Of a DNA stretch of 64,000 bases, positions 36,301 through 48,007 are shown in pieces; the stretch's first letter is position 1, and the number at the start of each line of letters is the position of its first letter. The notes below the pieces were generated by a model, which made no database searches, was not told the origin of the DNA, and saw only the letters and a list, made by a program, of their open reading frames with translations. The stretch lies in assembly GCA_905331475.1 (NCBI GenBank), contig CAJNYU010000004.1:1-64000 (forward strand), in the 5' to 3' direction. The DNA is from Rotaria socialis. Taxonomy: Eukaryota; Rotifera; Eurotatoria; Philodinida; Philodinidae. The position numbers and the translations under genes were made by a program.

Positions 36301-39300
36301 ATATAAATGTTCGTCATCATCGTCATCAACTTGTTCTTCTTCATTATGTTGAAACGATGTTTTATATGCATTCCATTTCGATTCAATCATTGTTTGTATA
36401 TTAGAATTGAATTTATTCATCGAAGTTGTAAATTCGTCATCATTATCATTGTGTGCGACCGGATTTTGCTTCGATTGATATTTTGTTAATAAATCATCTT
36501 CATCGTCGAGATCAACTTTACCTAATAAATTACTTTGAGTAGAAATAGGAGCTGTTTGTTTAGTTGAATTTGTATTATTTATTGTTTTAGTTGGTTTAGG
36601 TTTCGCTGACGAACGTGATGCTTGTCGATTGGACATCATCGTTGCAGATGATGAATTAGCACGTGATCTTTGATTTGTTGTTGCACAACGCGAATTACTA
36701 CTTGTACTACTGGCACTTGATGGTCGTTTAGCAGTCTAAATAAAAAGCATTATTTTTTGTTCAGTTTACATAAAAATGGTTATCAATCGATTATTAGCCG
36801 AAATTAATGACTACGAACATTATTGATGATAAGTTCAGTATTTTTCGCCATACCTTGTTAGAACTTTAATCATGTTGTAAATAGATCTCATACCTTGTTC
36901 AATTCTCCTTCAGTACTTAGCATAGGTCAATAAAAATTATTTGTCTGTGAATGAAACACTTTCAAAAACTTTTCTCATATCCAATTACGATAACTGCTTA
37001 ATATCGTCCAAGAGCTTCTAGAATATCCTTCGCATTTTGTAAAAAGATCATAACAAGAAAAATGAATTTTATTAGCCTAAACATAAACAGAGTTCAATAT
37101 GATATTTTGTTTTACCTCATTTCTTGTATTATGAGTTGTATCAGTTGTTTTCGGACATGCTTGACGACGTTTAGGTGGTGCTTGAAAATGTGCAAGACCT
37201 TGACGTTTTCGTAGAAATGGTCTTTTTTCTTTAGCTCCTTGATTTTGGCTATGAAGCAATTCATCTTTCTAAATAAAAGATACTCTTAATTAACTAAAAA
37301 TGTTCTTGTTTTCTCGTCTTTTAATAACAACAATAACAAAAACAAATTTATAAGACTAGATATTATAGGGATTTATATGCACGAGAGAGAGAGAGTCTTT
37401 CATTTATCTGTCTAAATGATTTCTATTCGCGATGAAATGTTTATAAAGATTTGGATTGTACTGTTTTAATATAAATAATATCATCATCATCATTATCATC
37501 ATTAATTTGTTCTTGTTGATTGAAATAATTTGCTGATTCCATAGATAAAGGATCTATTTTTATTGAATCTTCAATTGTTTGTCTCGCTACTGTTACTGGC
37601 AAAGTATTTGTTTGTTGATAGAAATAATTTAAATCATAAAATAGAGATAAAATGTCCTTAAATTCTTTTGTTTGTGGGCTCTTTAACAATAAATCAGCTT
37701 TAACTAATAAAGTGTCTATGTTTATTGAAGTTATCGATTGTATATGATCACGATTATTATAGCATGCATTAAATATATTGTGAAGATTATTTAATATTAG
37801 CCTAAGATCGTTGTCTCGACACATTCTACATAAATAATAATCACAACATGGGCATAAATTTAAAACATCTTTTTCTTGACATTTATAACATTTTCCATTA
37901 ACATCATAATTCAGTGGAATTAAATCAAGAAGTTGATTATGAATAAGAGATTTAGGACACTGATCGGAACTTCTGTATGAAGACTTATAACCACATATAG
38001 GACAATTTAATTTCGGGCGAGACCTATTCGTTGCTACACGTTTATTCAGACACGTGTAACAATATGCATGTTGACATGGTAATGTACGTGGATCGTACAA
38101 ACGATTGAGACATATAGAACATTGAAGAATTTTGTCGACAGTTGAATACGAATAGGCTAATTTCGAAGAGTCATTGCTCGCACATGGTAAGTTTTTAACT
38201 AGAAAACAAAAACAAAAACAAATGAAGATTATTCAAACGTAAGCATTTTTCCCATTTGAAAAGCGACATCTAGTCAATAACGTACGTAATTAACTCAATT
38301 TTTGTTTTCTATGTTTATTAAAAATCCATGCTTACTATCGATATTTATTGTATTGCAGATCTTCGATTGGCTCATCGGTATAGTCATAGAGAAAGTAAAA
38401 TCATGTGTAGATGCCATAATTAGAAAGAATTTTTGATTGATAATGATAATAATAAATCAAATCAGTTCAGTTTTGAATATAGCTTGAAGAAATCGTACAA
38501 CGAGAATGATGTTTGTGTGACTAGTCTAATAGTATAAATACGAAGAAAAACATTTGTAAAGGAATGTTCCTTTTTCTTTCTTTTCTCTTCTCGAAGAGAG
38601 ACAGAAGGAAAGAGAAGGAAAAAAAACTTACCACTCATCATTGATGATATTTGTTATCGTATCATTAAAATTTTGTTTTTCTTTAAAAATCCATTATCGC
38701 TGTTGAAATATAAAGTTGTTATTGTTGTCATTGGTCTGTTTTCATCAATTAAGCTACTCGCATGTGTTCTTACATTTTACTTTTATACAATGCTAAAGCA
38801 TTGTTTTTCTCTCGTGTGCATTTGGGATTCGATATGAAAGAAAAAAAAAGAAAATTACGAATGTTTGTTTACCTCTGTTTGAAGTTTTTCAAGGATATAT
38901 TCACTATATTTTAAATCTAATATAGAAATCAACATAGAAAGCGTTATCAATATTATTTCAATATTTTACTTTCATTTTTGCTAAATCTTGTTGAAACAGG
39001 TATGTCATCAATTGAAGTAACGGGTGGAGCTGTATAACGATATGTTTTTTCCGCCTGTCTGATGTCGTCATCATCATCATCATCATCATCGTCGTCGTCG
39101 TCGTCGTCGTCTTCCCCCTGTTCGTTCTCTTGTTCTTCTTCATCGTCTTGATTATTATGAGTCATATGATTATTTTTACTAATAGGATTCAATGGCAATT
39201 GAGGAGATATCTGTGTACGTTGCTGATGTACATCAAGAAGCGATGTCATCGGTGTTGCTTCTTCACATGATGCTTCAAATATAGTTGATAGCATATTTTC

Positions 39301-40628
39301 TTGTTCTTGCTGTACCATCATTTGTTGTTGTTGTTGATGATTTTGAATTAATTGATGAAATGCAGTTATATATGAATCTTCAGATTCATCATCATGCGAC
39401 ATACGATTAGATGGACGTTCATCGAGTGTCTCATTATCGGTTATATTTAATGGTTGAATATCATCATCAATATTCCATTCATGATCATTGTTATCATATG
39501 AATCTTGATGATGAGATGAAGATCGACTGGGCACCTAAACGAAATTATTTTATAGAGTTAATCATTTGAAAAAAAACGAATATCAGAAAGACTGTTCTCT
39601 GTGCTATCTATAATACAAAAAGTACAACTCATCAAGGTAGTTTATCGTGCCAAAAGTTTTGTTCTCATTATATTTGGTATTGTTAAAAGAACATTCAAGT
39701 TTACTTTATATGATGGATAGTGTTGTTGTGATAGTGATGCATCAGATTGATTAGTTCCATTTTTTGATGTTAAAAATAGATCACGTCTAGAAATAGAAAT
39801 GAATTTATTTTTTTTTCTAAAATTAAAATTCGGATAGAATCTCGCACATTATCTTATGAGTGAGATGATTTATATTTATGACTCATAGCAAATGCGAACT
39901 GACGGAACATTTAAATATTATTATCTCTATGTAGTTATGTGTTTTGATTAGAATAGAATTCAGTTCTCTTTTCTTTTATCTAGCTTACAATTTAGAATTT
40001 TCACTTTTATAACCTGCCTTATATTTAGAATGCCTGCTGATAATTTCTATCAGACAAAATAAAGTTCTTTCATTACACTTTATAAGGGAAGTGCATATTA
40101 AAACTTTTTGACTTCGTTCAAGTTCTCTTTATTAAAGGACAGATATAAAATTAAGTGTAGTGGAATTTTAATTTACCGTGCCGAATTTTGCACTCGGGAA
40201 GATACATCTTGTTGAGGTCGATTTGGAATTTGCTGAGATAATAATTTAGCCATGTAGTTAGACTAAACAGAAGACATATATTAATATTGATTTCATTTAT
40301 TTCATAGTGAAAAATGTAGTATTAAATTTTTAATTTCCTATGAGATGATTATTGTATTATTTTACGATAGATTATTCTAAGTGGATAATCAATTTTTTTG
40401 TTTAACAATAAAACTTGTAGTAAACAACTTACTTCTTCTTCTTTCAATTTTTGCAGCCGCTTTTGATAGTCTTCCGTTTGTTTTTTACCTACTTCATCGT
40501 GCATTCGTTTGATTGAAGCGAACCTAGTTGAGTAAATAAAATTCTCTAAAGTAAATAATTATTCAATAAATCAGATCATAATACTTTTCAAAGATAGCAT
40601 TTCGATCAAGTTCACTATCAGATGCCAT
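33393..40628 (-). CDS. CENPJ: Centromere protein J / CPAP / SAS-4, centriole assembly
   Basis: Twelve coding exons can be joined in frame: 40,585-40,628; 40,433-40,523; 40,177-40,262; 39,705-39,786; 38,970-39,534; 38,873-38,916; 37,116-37,268; 36,226-36,735; 36,078-36,170; 35,102-35,953; 34,392-35,035; 33,393-34,266. They give about 1,345 residues, close to the vertebrate length. Diagnostic parts are the tubulin-binding PN2-3/SAC segment KRPFLRKRQGLAHF in exon 7, and the DEFEKLEQ..SFVDKVV segment in exon 9. Exons 10-11 carry a long charged coiled coil (EKAKELEKQIELFEKENAKL). The last exon has the C-terminal TCP/G-box beta-sheet of repeated PNG/PDG strands (YPDGTHIYEFPNGQIEKHLP) that binds STIL-type partners. 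The protein carries tubulin into procentrioles and controls centriole length. The N-terminal half is poorly conserved, with Gln- and Asp-rich runs. Intron 6 (37,269-38,872) is unusually long and hosts a RING gene. The first ATG lies 386 bp from that of SNX8. Confidence 0.93.
37441..38641 (-). CDS. RING-finger (C3HC4) protein, TRIM-like N-terminus; nested in CENPJ intron
   Basis: Two exons: 38,632-38,641 (ATG ATG AGT G) and 37,441-38,198, joined in phase to give about 255 residues. The RING is clear: CSIC, then eleven residues, CQHAYCYTC, then a spacer and CPIC. This is a C3HC4 arrangement that would bind two zinc ions and recruit an E2. A second Cys-rich block follows (CYKCQEKDVLNLCPCCDYYL), spaced like a degenerate B-box. 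The rest is helical and ends in an Asp-rich stretch before the stop. No B30.2/SPRY domain follows, so it resembles a short TRIM protein. E3 ubiquitin ligase activity is the likely role; the substrate is unknown. It sits on the same strand inside CENPJ intron 6. CENPJ splices cleanly around it in phase and it has its own start and stop, so it is read as a separate nested gene. Confidence 0.82.
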
Positions 40629-41014
40629 TACATGCTACAAAATTGATTTGCAATTGAATTTACTCGAAAACCACAAAATAGAAAAAAAGTAAACAAAGCT
40701 TTAAATAATTCAGCCATAGCTCAATTGAGTTCGTTGCTGTAGTTATAAGGACTTCAATTTTATTATAGTATTTATCCAAAAAAATTAATTTTGATCAACA
40801 CCTATACTTTAACATGCAGAATCTTTTTCCAAAGGGAAACTAACAATTTATTTTAAATATTAATTTCTTCCTTGATTTGTCAATCAGCGCCATCTACCGA
40901 ACGAGTAGCTATGAAATGAAATTGATGTGTTATCTTTTTAGATAAGTATGTTGCTACTCTTAATTTATTTTTCTCACTAAAAAAAGAGCACACCACTTCA
41001 AAATTTTAACCAAA
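40629..41014. promoter_or_regulatory. Shared intergenic region between divergent CENPJ and SNX8
   Basis: The start codons of the minus-strand CENPJ gene and the plus-strand SNX8 gene are 386 bp apart with no coding sequence between, so the segment must hold both promoters and 5' leaders. No particular element is distinguishable in the AT-rich sequence. Confidence 0.5.
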
Positions 41015-43639
41015 ATGCCATCAGATTTAAGTGGAGGTACTTAAAAAAATGAATAGTTAATAGAGTAATTTATTTTCTATCGGATTTTTAGGTATCATTC
41101 CAACAGCGTATCGGGATCTATTCGAAATGATTAATTCGCATGGATTGGAAAATTTAACATTTACTATATTCTCAGCTTTGTTTGAGTCGAAAGCATTGAC
41201 AAAAGCCATTTTAAATCAAGTAAATTAATTGAATAGATGAGATATGTGTTTGAGAAATCACAGTACTCTTGTTAATTTTGTTAAGATTTGGTATACGGTT
41301 ACTCATTCAAATTCAATAGGTTCACGCACTGACTTTTACAAATGTTTGGCATTAATGGCACTTGTTCAACAAGGCAAAGCAATTGATGAGAAGCTACTGG
41401 ACAATTACGTAAATCGGGGTATCATATTTATTTTTACTTATGATATATAAGGAAGATTAGAACGAGTTCATTTCGTTATTGTAGAACTACCGATCCCTGC
41501 ACTCGATAGTGTAACTGATTTAGAAGATCGTTTAATTCGTCTGCTTCGAAATGACCAAAAAAAAACTACGCTCTGTTTTCGTTATAATGATCTTTGCATT
41601 CTTGATACTATTCAAGTGGATAAAGTACCTGAAAAGAAAGGCAACAAACATTTCTTTTTAGCATTAAAAAAACTTCATTTTCGATCGAATACATTTTTTT
41701 AGGTATCATTATACGGCACGTTGAATACGATATTACGAGTATGGTATGCATTTAAGTTTTTTCATCGATATAGATTATCATTGCTTTCTTGTTTGTTCAA
41801 CTGCGATAGCGTCTTAGAAATAAGGTTTCACGGCGGTACAATGACTTTTTTATGTTACATGAACTATTGACCTCAAAATATCCATATCGAATAATACCTA
41901 TACTTCCACCGAAGAAAACTGTGAATGGTCTCGTTGTGTTTCGCTTGAGCTGCTTTGATTCAATGAGATGATTTTAAAACGAAAAATTGCTCGTGCTGAT
42001 CAATCTGTTTTTTCTATTATTAGTAATTTGTGTACGTCATAAATACTTCAATTACTCAACTGTTCATATTTTTAGTTGACAGTGAGTTTCTTGAAGAACG
42101 CCGTCGTTCATTACAACGATATCTTCAAATTTTATGTCGACATCCAGCTATCTACGATACAGATATTATAAAATTTTTTCTAACTTTTCAAGGAAAAGTT
42201 GGTATCTCTGATGGAAATAGAATAAATTCTAATTAATCATTTTCGTCTTTGTTCATTTTTATCATTAGTCATGTGGTGATAATATGAAAGCAACATATAA
42301 AAATGATCTCGATGAATACAATTCTGAATCCGGATCCTCATCGAATTCTATGGATAATAATGAAGTAATTTATAAAAGTTCAACAAAAAAAAAAACTCAA
42401 CTATTTTTATATTGTTTTCATAGAAATCCCCAGAAGATTCTGATGGTATACAAATGTTTCATAGGAGTCAAACACATATCTTATTTTTACATCAACATTT
42501 AAATCAAATTCGTGGATATTTAAAAAGTATCAATGAAAAAAATTTTAAAAACGCCAATGATTTTTCAAATATTGAAAAAACTTTACAGTTGAAATATTAA
42601 TTTTTCTGTTAACATTAGAAATAACTATGTTTTTTTCTTGTCTGTTCTTAGAACACTAGGTTCCGATTCAACAAACGTCGACCGATGGGCGACAGGTCCC
42701 AATGACTATTGGCCAACAATTCAAACTGGTCTCGGAAGTTTACCTATTGAAGTAAATGCTATTTCCGAACGAATGAATGAACAATTTAAACGTAATGATC
42801 AAGTTATCAGCGAGCATCTAGATATGTTAGTTGATTTACTTCAAGGATATAAAGTAAGAGCAGATATTCTTGTATTTATCACGGGTTCAGTTTTCTCTTT
42901 AGGACTTATGTAAACGATTTGAAGAAGCATTACAAAATGAGAAAAAAGCTCTTCAAAAAGCGAATAATCAACAACAACGTTCATCTACAGCGGCCAGTAC
43001 ATCGTCCAAGGTAGAAATCTATTTGATAGACTTCTGAAATGAATCGCTGAGACATTTCGAGAGTAAAGACAAATCCATAATACGGATTTGTTTGTGCCAC
43101 TACTATTGTTACTCAAAAATTAACATTGAAGATAGACCGATTTTTTGTGAAGCATTCGAATGATATGAAGTCTGTATTAGAACTTTTCAATTTCACTTTC
43201 TTTTTATTCGATGAATTTGTTTGTAAAAAAATGATCATTGGCGAGCGATTAGATTTGAAAATTTTCAAAATTATATTTGTTTTTTCGTTGTCTTTCGAAA
43301 TATCAGAATATGAAGTCGAAGATTTATCTATTTCTAGAATGATACGAATCCTGATACAATTGAAAAACGTAATAGACATGCACTTCAATGTGTTCAAATG
43401 GAGACACAATTGGTTTATGCAAATTTAGAAGCATTTGTTTATATTCTAAGTAGCTTTGCCAATAGTCAGTGTAGCGGATCATTGGATGTAAGTTATACTT
43501 ATGAAACGAATGAACTATGCTTTCATTTAATTTTCTTTTATTTAAGCTTGCCAATATTTGGAAAGCATTTGCGAATAAAGTGTCTCAACTTGGACAAACT
43601 TATACGACAAAATCTCCCATAGATCGATTGAGAAAATAA
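41015..43639 (+). CDS. SNX8: Sorting nexin 8 (PX-BAR, Mvp1-like)
   Basis: Thirteen exons join in frame: 41,015-41,036; 41,092-41,219; 41,286-41,418; 41,485-41,640; 41,703-41,743; 41,810-41,927; 42,076-42,197; 42,269-42,364; 42,424-42,587; 42,652-42,853; 42,903-43,010; 43,338-43,487; 43,547-43,639. They give about 510 residues (human about 465). The N-terminus has an EH-like helical region ([20 protein letters not shown]). The PX domain follows: [38 protein letters not shown], then [20 protein letters not shown]. The C-terminal BAR region includes [31 protein letters not shown] and [16 protein letters not shown]8 binds phosphoinositides and curved endosomal membranes and works in endosome-to-Golgi sorting. 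Intron 4 appears to start with GC instead of GT (AAG/GCAACA..TTTTAG); only that junction restores EKKG..HVEY. Confidence 0.92.
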
Positions 43640-43749
43640 TTTTAAAAACAAAATTTCAATACAATTCAATGCACTTTTATTTCGTTTAAAAGATACAATA
43701 TATTTTGATTGAATGTAAAGTTAAAAATAAAATTTTAACTTACAAACAT

Positions 43750-43989
43750 TTAAGTTTCATTATTTTTACTCTGTTCGCTGAATAATTCCATCCAACGGGA
43801 TATTAAAAATTCCGGCGAGACAAATGCTTGCTGTTGATGTTGATTATTACTTGGATTATTTGGCATTCTTTTATATGCTAAACCAATATGACGATTGAAG
43901 TAATTATCTTGATTACTTGATGCTATCATATTAATATGATTAATAAAAAGGATAAAGAAAATTAAATAGCAACACAACCGCTGAGCCAT
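43750..43989 (-). CDS. Small secreted protein, possible peptide precursor
   Basis: A 79-residue single-exon frame starting MAQRLCCYLIFFILFINHIN, a strong signal peptide ending near MIASS. The mature part is about 54 residues, hydrophilic and without cysteine, with one dibasic site (AYKR) preceded by NYFNRHIGL and followed by a Gln/Asn-rich spacer and PEFLISRWMELFSEQ. It could be a neuropeptide or secreted-factor precursor, but there is no amidation Gly or repeated peptide. It converges with SNX8, the two stop codons being 110 bp apart. Family not recognised. Confidence 0.5.
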   Translation of the reverse strand: MAQRLCCYLIFFILFINHINMIASSNQDNYFNRHIGLAYKRMPNNPSNNQHQQQAFVSPEFLISRWMELFSEQSKNNET

Positions 43990-44035
43990 AAGAATTGTTA
44001 AATCTTAAAAGAGAAAAAGTCCTAGGAATCATTTA

Positions 44036-44720
44036 TGGTTACACATTTATTGGCGAAAAATCACGACGCTCTTATCGATCGACTATATGAGCCTTCACTA
44101 TTGAAGAATTTCCTGGTTGGGAAATTTCAGGATTGTCTTTTTCCTTTTTGTGCATCATTCAACAAGATGAGCGCATTGAAGAAATAGATTTGAGTGTTTG
44201 CAATAGTCTTATATATATATACTTATCGTCTATTGTGCTCATTTTGATTATATTTAAATCACGCACATACAGACTATTAATGGCCTCATGTGATATCTAT
44301 GTACTTGTGTCTTGTCATACAACTCAAGAAATACAATTTGATAATAGAAAAGCACAAAGGACCTACCCGTGTTTATATTATCTATGAATGGAAATGATAA
44401 TAACATCAATAAGAATCATATTGAATTATGACATGCACAAGGCTATTCATACTATAGATCTCCATGCACTGACATGACAAAACATAGATCTTATAGATAA
44501 CATTATATATGTCATTGATCAATACCATTCTTTTTTAATACGATTTGACAGCAGAACAAATTGCAGCTGGTGAATCTTTTATGTTTGCACGTTGAGAAAC
44601 ATTCCATTAAATCATTGAAGGACAAATACTCGATGATCAATGCATCGGTCGAACTTCACGCATGAGCATTAAAATAGTCACACACTCCGAAGTTTAACTC
44701 AGCATAATCTTTTTACAGAT
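44036..44720 (+). pseudogene. Degenerate coding remnant, family unknown
   Basis: Short protein-like fragments appear in shifting frames on the plus strand: LLAKNHDALIDRLYEPSLLK with NFLVGKFQDC after it (44,045-44,150), HKGPTRVYIIYEW (about 44,352-44,390), a frame shift to GNDNNINKNHIEL, stop, HAQGYSYYRSP (44,390-44,465), and LTAEQIAAGESFMFAR (44,548-44,595) followed by stops. Mixed stops and shifts with persisting codon-like texture suggest a dead gene. I cannot name the family. Confidence 0.35.
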
Positions 44721-45030
44721 TCATGATTGTTCATATTCAATCAGTTATTCGTTTGAAAACGTTCTCGTCGTTCAATGAAATCAATACTACTGAGATGATC
44801 ATAACCTGAAAAACTGCTACTCGCAGTCTTCATGTTCATAGTAGTACAACACGGCTATTTTTCTTTGAAGAAAAACTCCGATATATGTTTTCATGTTTTT
44901 ATTATCATGCATCTTTAGTATAATCAATATAATAAAAAAAATATCTTCCAAGACTAATAGATGTGTTTCTTTCTGTACAAAAAATGGCAATATATTGAAA
45001 CAAAAAAAACTATATAAGATTAATATCTGA

Positions 45031-47908
45031 TCAATGTTGCACAGGTTCGATATGTTTGATTTCTTCCATTAAACGTCGTCCGTGTGACGACCAATCTACG
45101 TCACTAATACGCATACATGTAAATCGAATTCTTCGTTCGTCCTAACACAAAAATAAGTCAAATATTTTATAATTAATAAAATTCTAATTACGTTAAAATG
45201 ATCGGCCTTCGCACGAAGTTTAAAAATTCGTTCACGATTTGTTGTTTTTCGAAAAATATCATCGATAATATTTTCATTTTGCTACAAAAATCAACAATAA
45301 AATTGAATCACTTTTTCTTAAACAATAAATATATTTACATTAAGTTTATGATTGCCAAATTCATCAGCTGTCATACCAAGTAATGATTCTGCTTCATTAC
45401 TAAATGCACTAATCCATTGAGAACCAGTAGCATCGGAGATTTCAGCCTAGAAAAAAAAGAGCAATTCCGAGTCCGGAATGGAACAAAAATTCCTCAAAAA
45501 ATAATATTAGACAAAAACATGAGCTTCTGCCACCGAAATGAGAGACTATCGGATGAGGGCGAACTCCAGATCAAAGCCTTTATCAAGGTTCTTATTCTAA
45601 TTTTACAAAAAAAAGAACGGAGATTTAATACATACGGCAAGCATATAAGACCATTTGTAACTGGTATATGTTTTATTACATTTTTCACATCTGAACGATC
45701 CATTATTTTCATCTATAACTTTTTTCCCGCATTTTTCCTGTGGACACATCTGTAAAATAAACAAAAACGCATGTTTATTTTAATCATCTCACTAATTTGT
45801 CCTATTTACCATATAAACAGCTGAATCTTTTTTAATTAATGTAATAATACATTTCACATTGATATAATCAGGTTTATCATTTAAACCAATACCTTCAGCA
45901 GTGATCTGCGCGAGAGTTTTAAATGGTGTTTGTTGATTTCCTATATCAGCTCCTTTTGATAAATCAGGTAAATCCATTGATTTTCCTTCTTTCTCAAACC
46001 AAGTATGAAGTTCCATTGTACGAGAAGTTTCCGTTGGATCTTGGGATATCAATGTTGAAGTCACTGTCGATAACGTTCGACCATTAAAATCACCAATGCG
46101 AATTCCTTTAAAAGCAACAACAGGATTTGATGAAACTTGAAATTCTTCTGCCTATCAAGAACATAAAGTTTCATTCTTTTTTTCGTTTCCTAGTTCAATA
46201 AATCTACTTGTTTTCCCCATAATGTTGCTGTTATTGAAGCATTTTCATCAACCAACAGTATATCACGTTTAGTAAATTCTTTTTGTGATGTTTTACTTAT
46301 AATGGTATCTAAATCAGCGGCACTTTTTGCAACACCGATTACATCTAAAAAATAATTCAATATAAATTTTTGTCTTCAATGACTATTTTGATATCTACCG
46401 CAAATGGTACTAGGTGCTCGATTGGCTACTTCACTAATTGGAATGAAATTAAATTGCACTTTGGGAATCGAATTGCCGTCATCGTCTTCACACAGTTCGA
46501 TACATGTATCATGATTAAATGCCATTTCATAATCATGTTTTAAAGAATTAAATTGTCGATTGACAGGCTTAAGCGATGCTCGAGATATATAATAAACTTT
46601 TCCAACTTCAAGCATTGCATGTATTTTATCACAATCAGCATTAAAAGCAGCTGCACGAATTTCACCTGATTGATCCACAAGATCACAATTAAATAATTTT
46701 CCTGGACCACGTGCATTTTGATAAGTTCGAATAGCACCCTTGGTGCTTACTCGAACTTTTATTGTCCATCTAAAGATAAATGATGAGTTGAATTATATTT
46801 TTACGAAAAACAAAATTAACTTGTTAGTATATGGATTTAATGTATCAATACTCATTACTCGATCTTTGTCAATAACATTGCCTCCTTTCGCAGATAAACT
46901 ATTATTATGGCTATTTGAATTTTTTGCATTATTTCGACCATCGATTGTTGGTAAGACGTTCGAATCTTGACGAATAACATTTGTAGCTGGAGGTACTAGA
47001 AAAAAAGAAGTAACCAAACGACACATTTCACATATTGATCAAATAAAGAAATAGCTCAAGCAACTCTTGTGCAAGAATTTAGCTGAGTTTTATAAACTGT
47101 AGGTATCGAATGATTAATAGGCTGTGAGATTTTCACACTCAATTAAAAATGCATCGAATACGAAAATTATTAGACCTATTGTATACAAGATTTCTTACCT
47201 AGAGTTGTTGCTGGTTGGAAATTATCTGTTGCCTCTAAAGTATTTCTAATAAAATATTCCGTCATAAAATTTTTGAAATTTCTACCGAAACGATTTGCAT
47301 TACCGCCGGCATTATTAATAATATCAGTCAATGGTAAAGCAACAGGGTCACCAATTCGTTCACTGTCACTTTGAATAACTTCAAGTTCATGAATCATCAG
47401 CATTAATCTAAGAAACTAAAATAAAAAAAATTTCAAGTTTGAAAACTATTCACTCACCTTCCATTTTGTTTATCAATTGCATTGACCATCACACGATCAA
47501 TACGAACAATTGCATTTTCTTTTAAACTATTTGCTTCAATTAATCTATTCAGTTGTGTACCAAGCATACATGCTAAATACATTCACGCTCGATTATTTAA
47601 ACGTTATTAAACCTATGCAATTCTTACATGAAAAGGTGCATCTGCCATCGGATAGCATAAGACGATAACGTTTAGTAAGTGCTGATGCATCATCAACTTT
47701 ACTATCAATTGTTTTTATACCCTAAATAAAATAAAATGAAATTTCTTTGAACCATCGTTAATTAAACACGTACAACAACTTGTAATATTGCCTTTTCCTT
47801 ATTATTTCCACGTAAATATCTCTAAACAATACTATCATAAATCAACATTTCAAAAAAAAAATCTTTTTTTACCAGGAGTGCACCAGTTGTAAGTCGTTGG
47901 TTTGACAT
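45031..47908 (-). CDS. RPA1: Replication protein A 70 kDa subunit, canonical copy
   Basis: Thirteen exons (47,873-47,908; 47,768-47,821; 47,628-47,721; 47,458-47,572; 47,199-47,407; 46,821-46,995; 46,399-46,769; 46,208-46,344; 45,810-46,151; 45,636-45,749; 45,339-45,446; 45,192-45,281; 45,031-45,141) give about 621 residues, close to human RPA1. Domains in order: the N-terminal OB fold (about 1-115, RYRLMLSDGRCTFS), a flexible linker of about 100 residues, DBD-A (NPYTNKWTIKVRV, LVDQSGEIRAAAFN), DBD-B (ENASITATLWGKQ, GIRIGDFNGRTLST), and DBD-C with its zinc ribbon (C-x4-C, MCPQEKCGKKVIDENNGSFR, then CEKC). The Trp of TLWG and Phe of GDFNGR correspond to known DBD-B DNA-stacking aromatics. RPA1 is the large subunit of the single-stranded-DNA-binding heterotrimer used in replication, repair and recombination. 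The start lies 99 bp downstream of a second RPA1-like gene on the same strand. Confidence 0.94.
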
Positions 47909-48007
47909 ATTAAATTAATCTGGAATAAATACAACATACAACATTATTATTATTATTAAATAACAATTGAATTTTTAAAATTATTTAAAACAAAACTTTA
48001 AAAAAGA

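Noticed and set aside
38953-38972. Stop codon after KNESKILK taken as the end of a separate gene
   Set aside because: A donor (GAAA/GTAAAATA) precedes it and joins in phase to exon 38,873-38,916, then to 37,268, reconstructing CENPJ at its usual length.
45417-45755. 112-codon plus-strand frame
   Set aside because: Antisense to the RPA1 zinc-ribbon exon and its intron.
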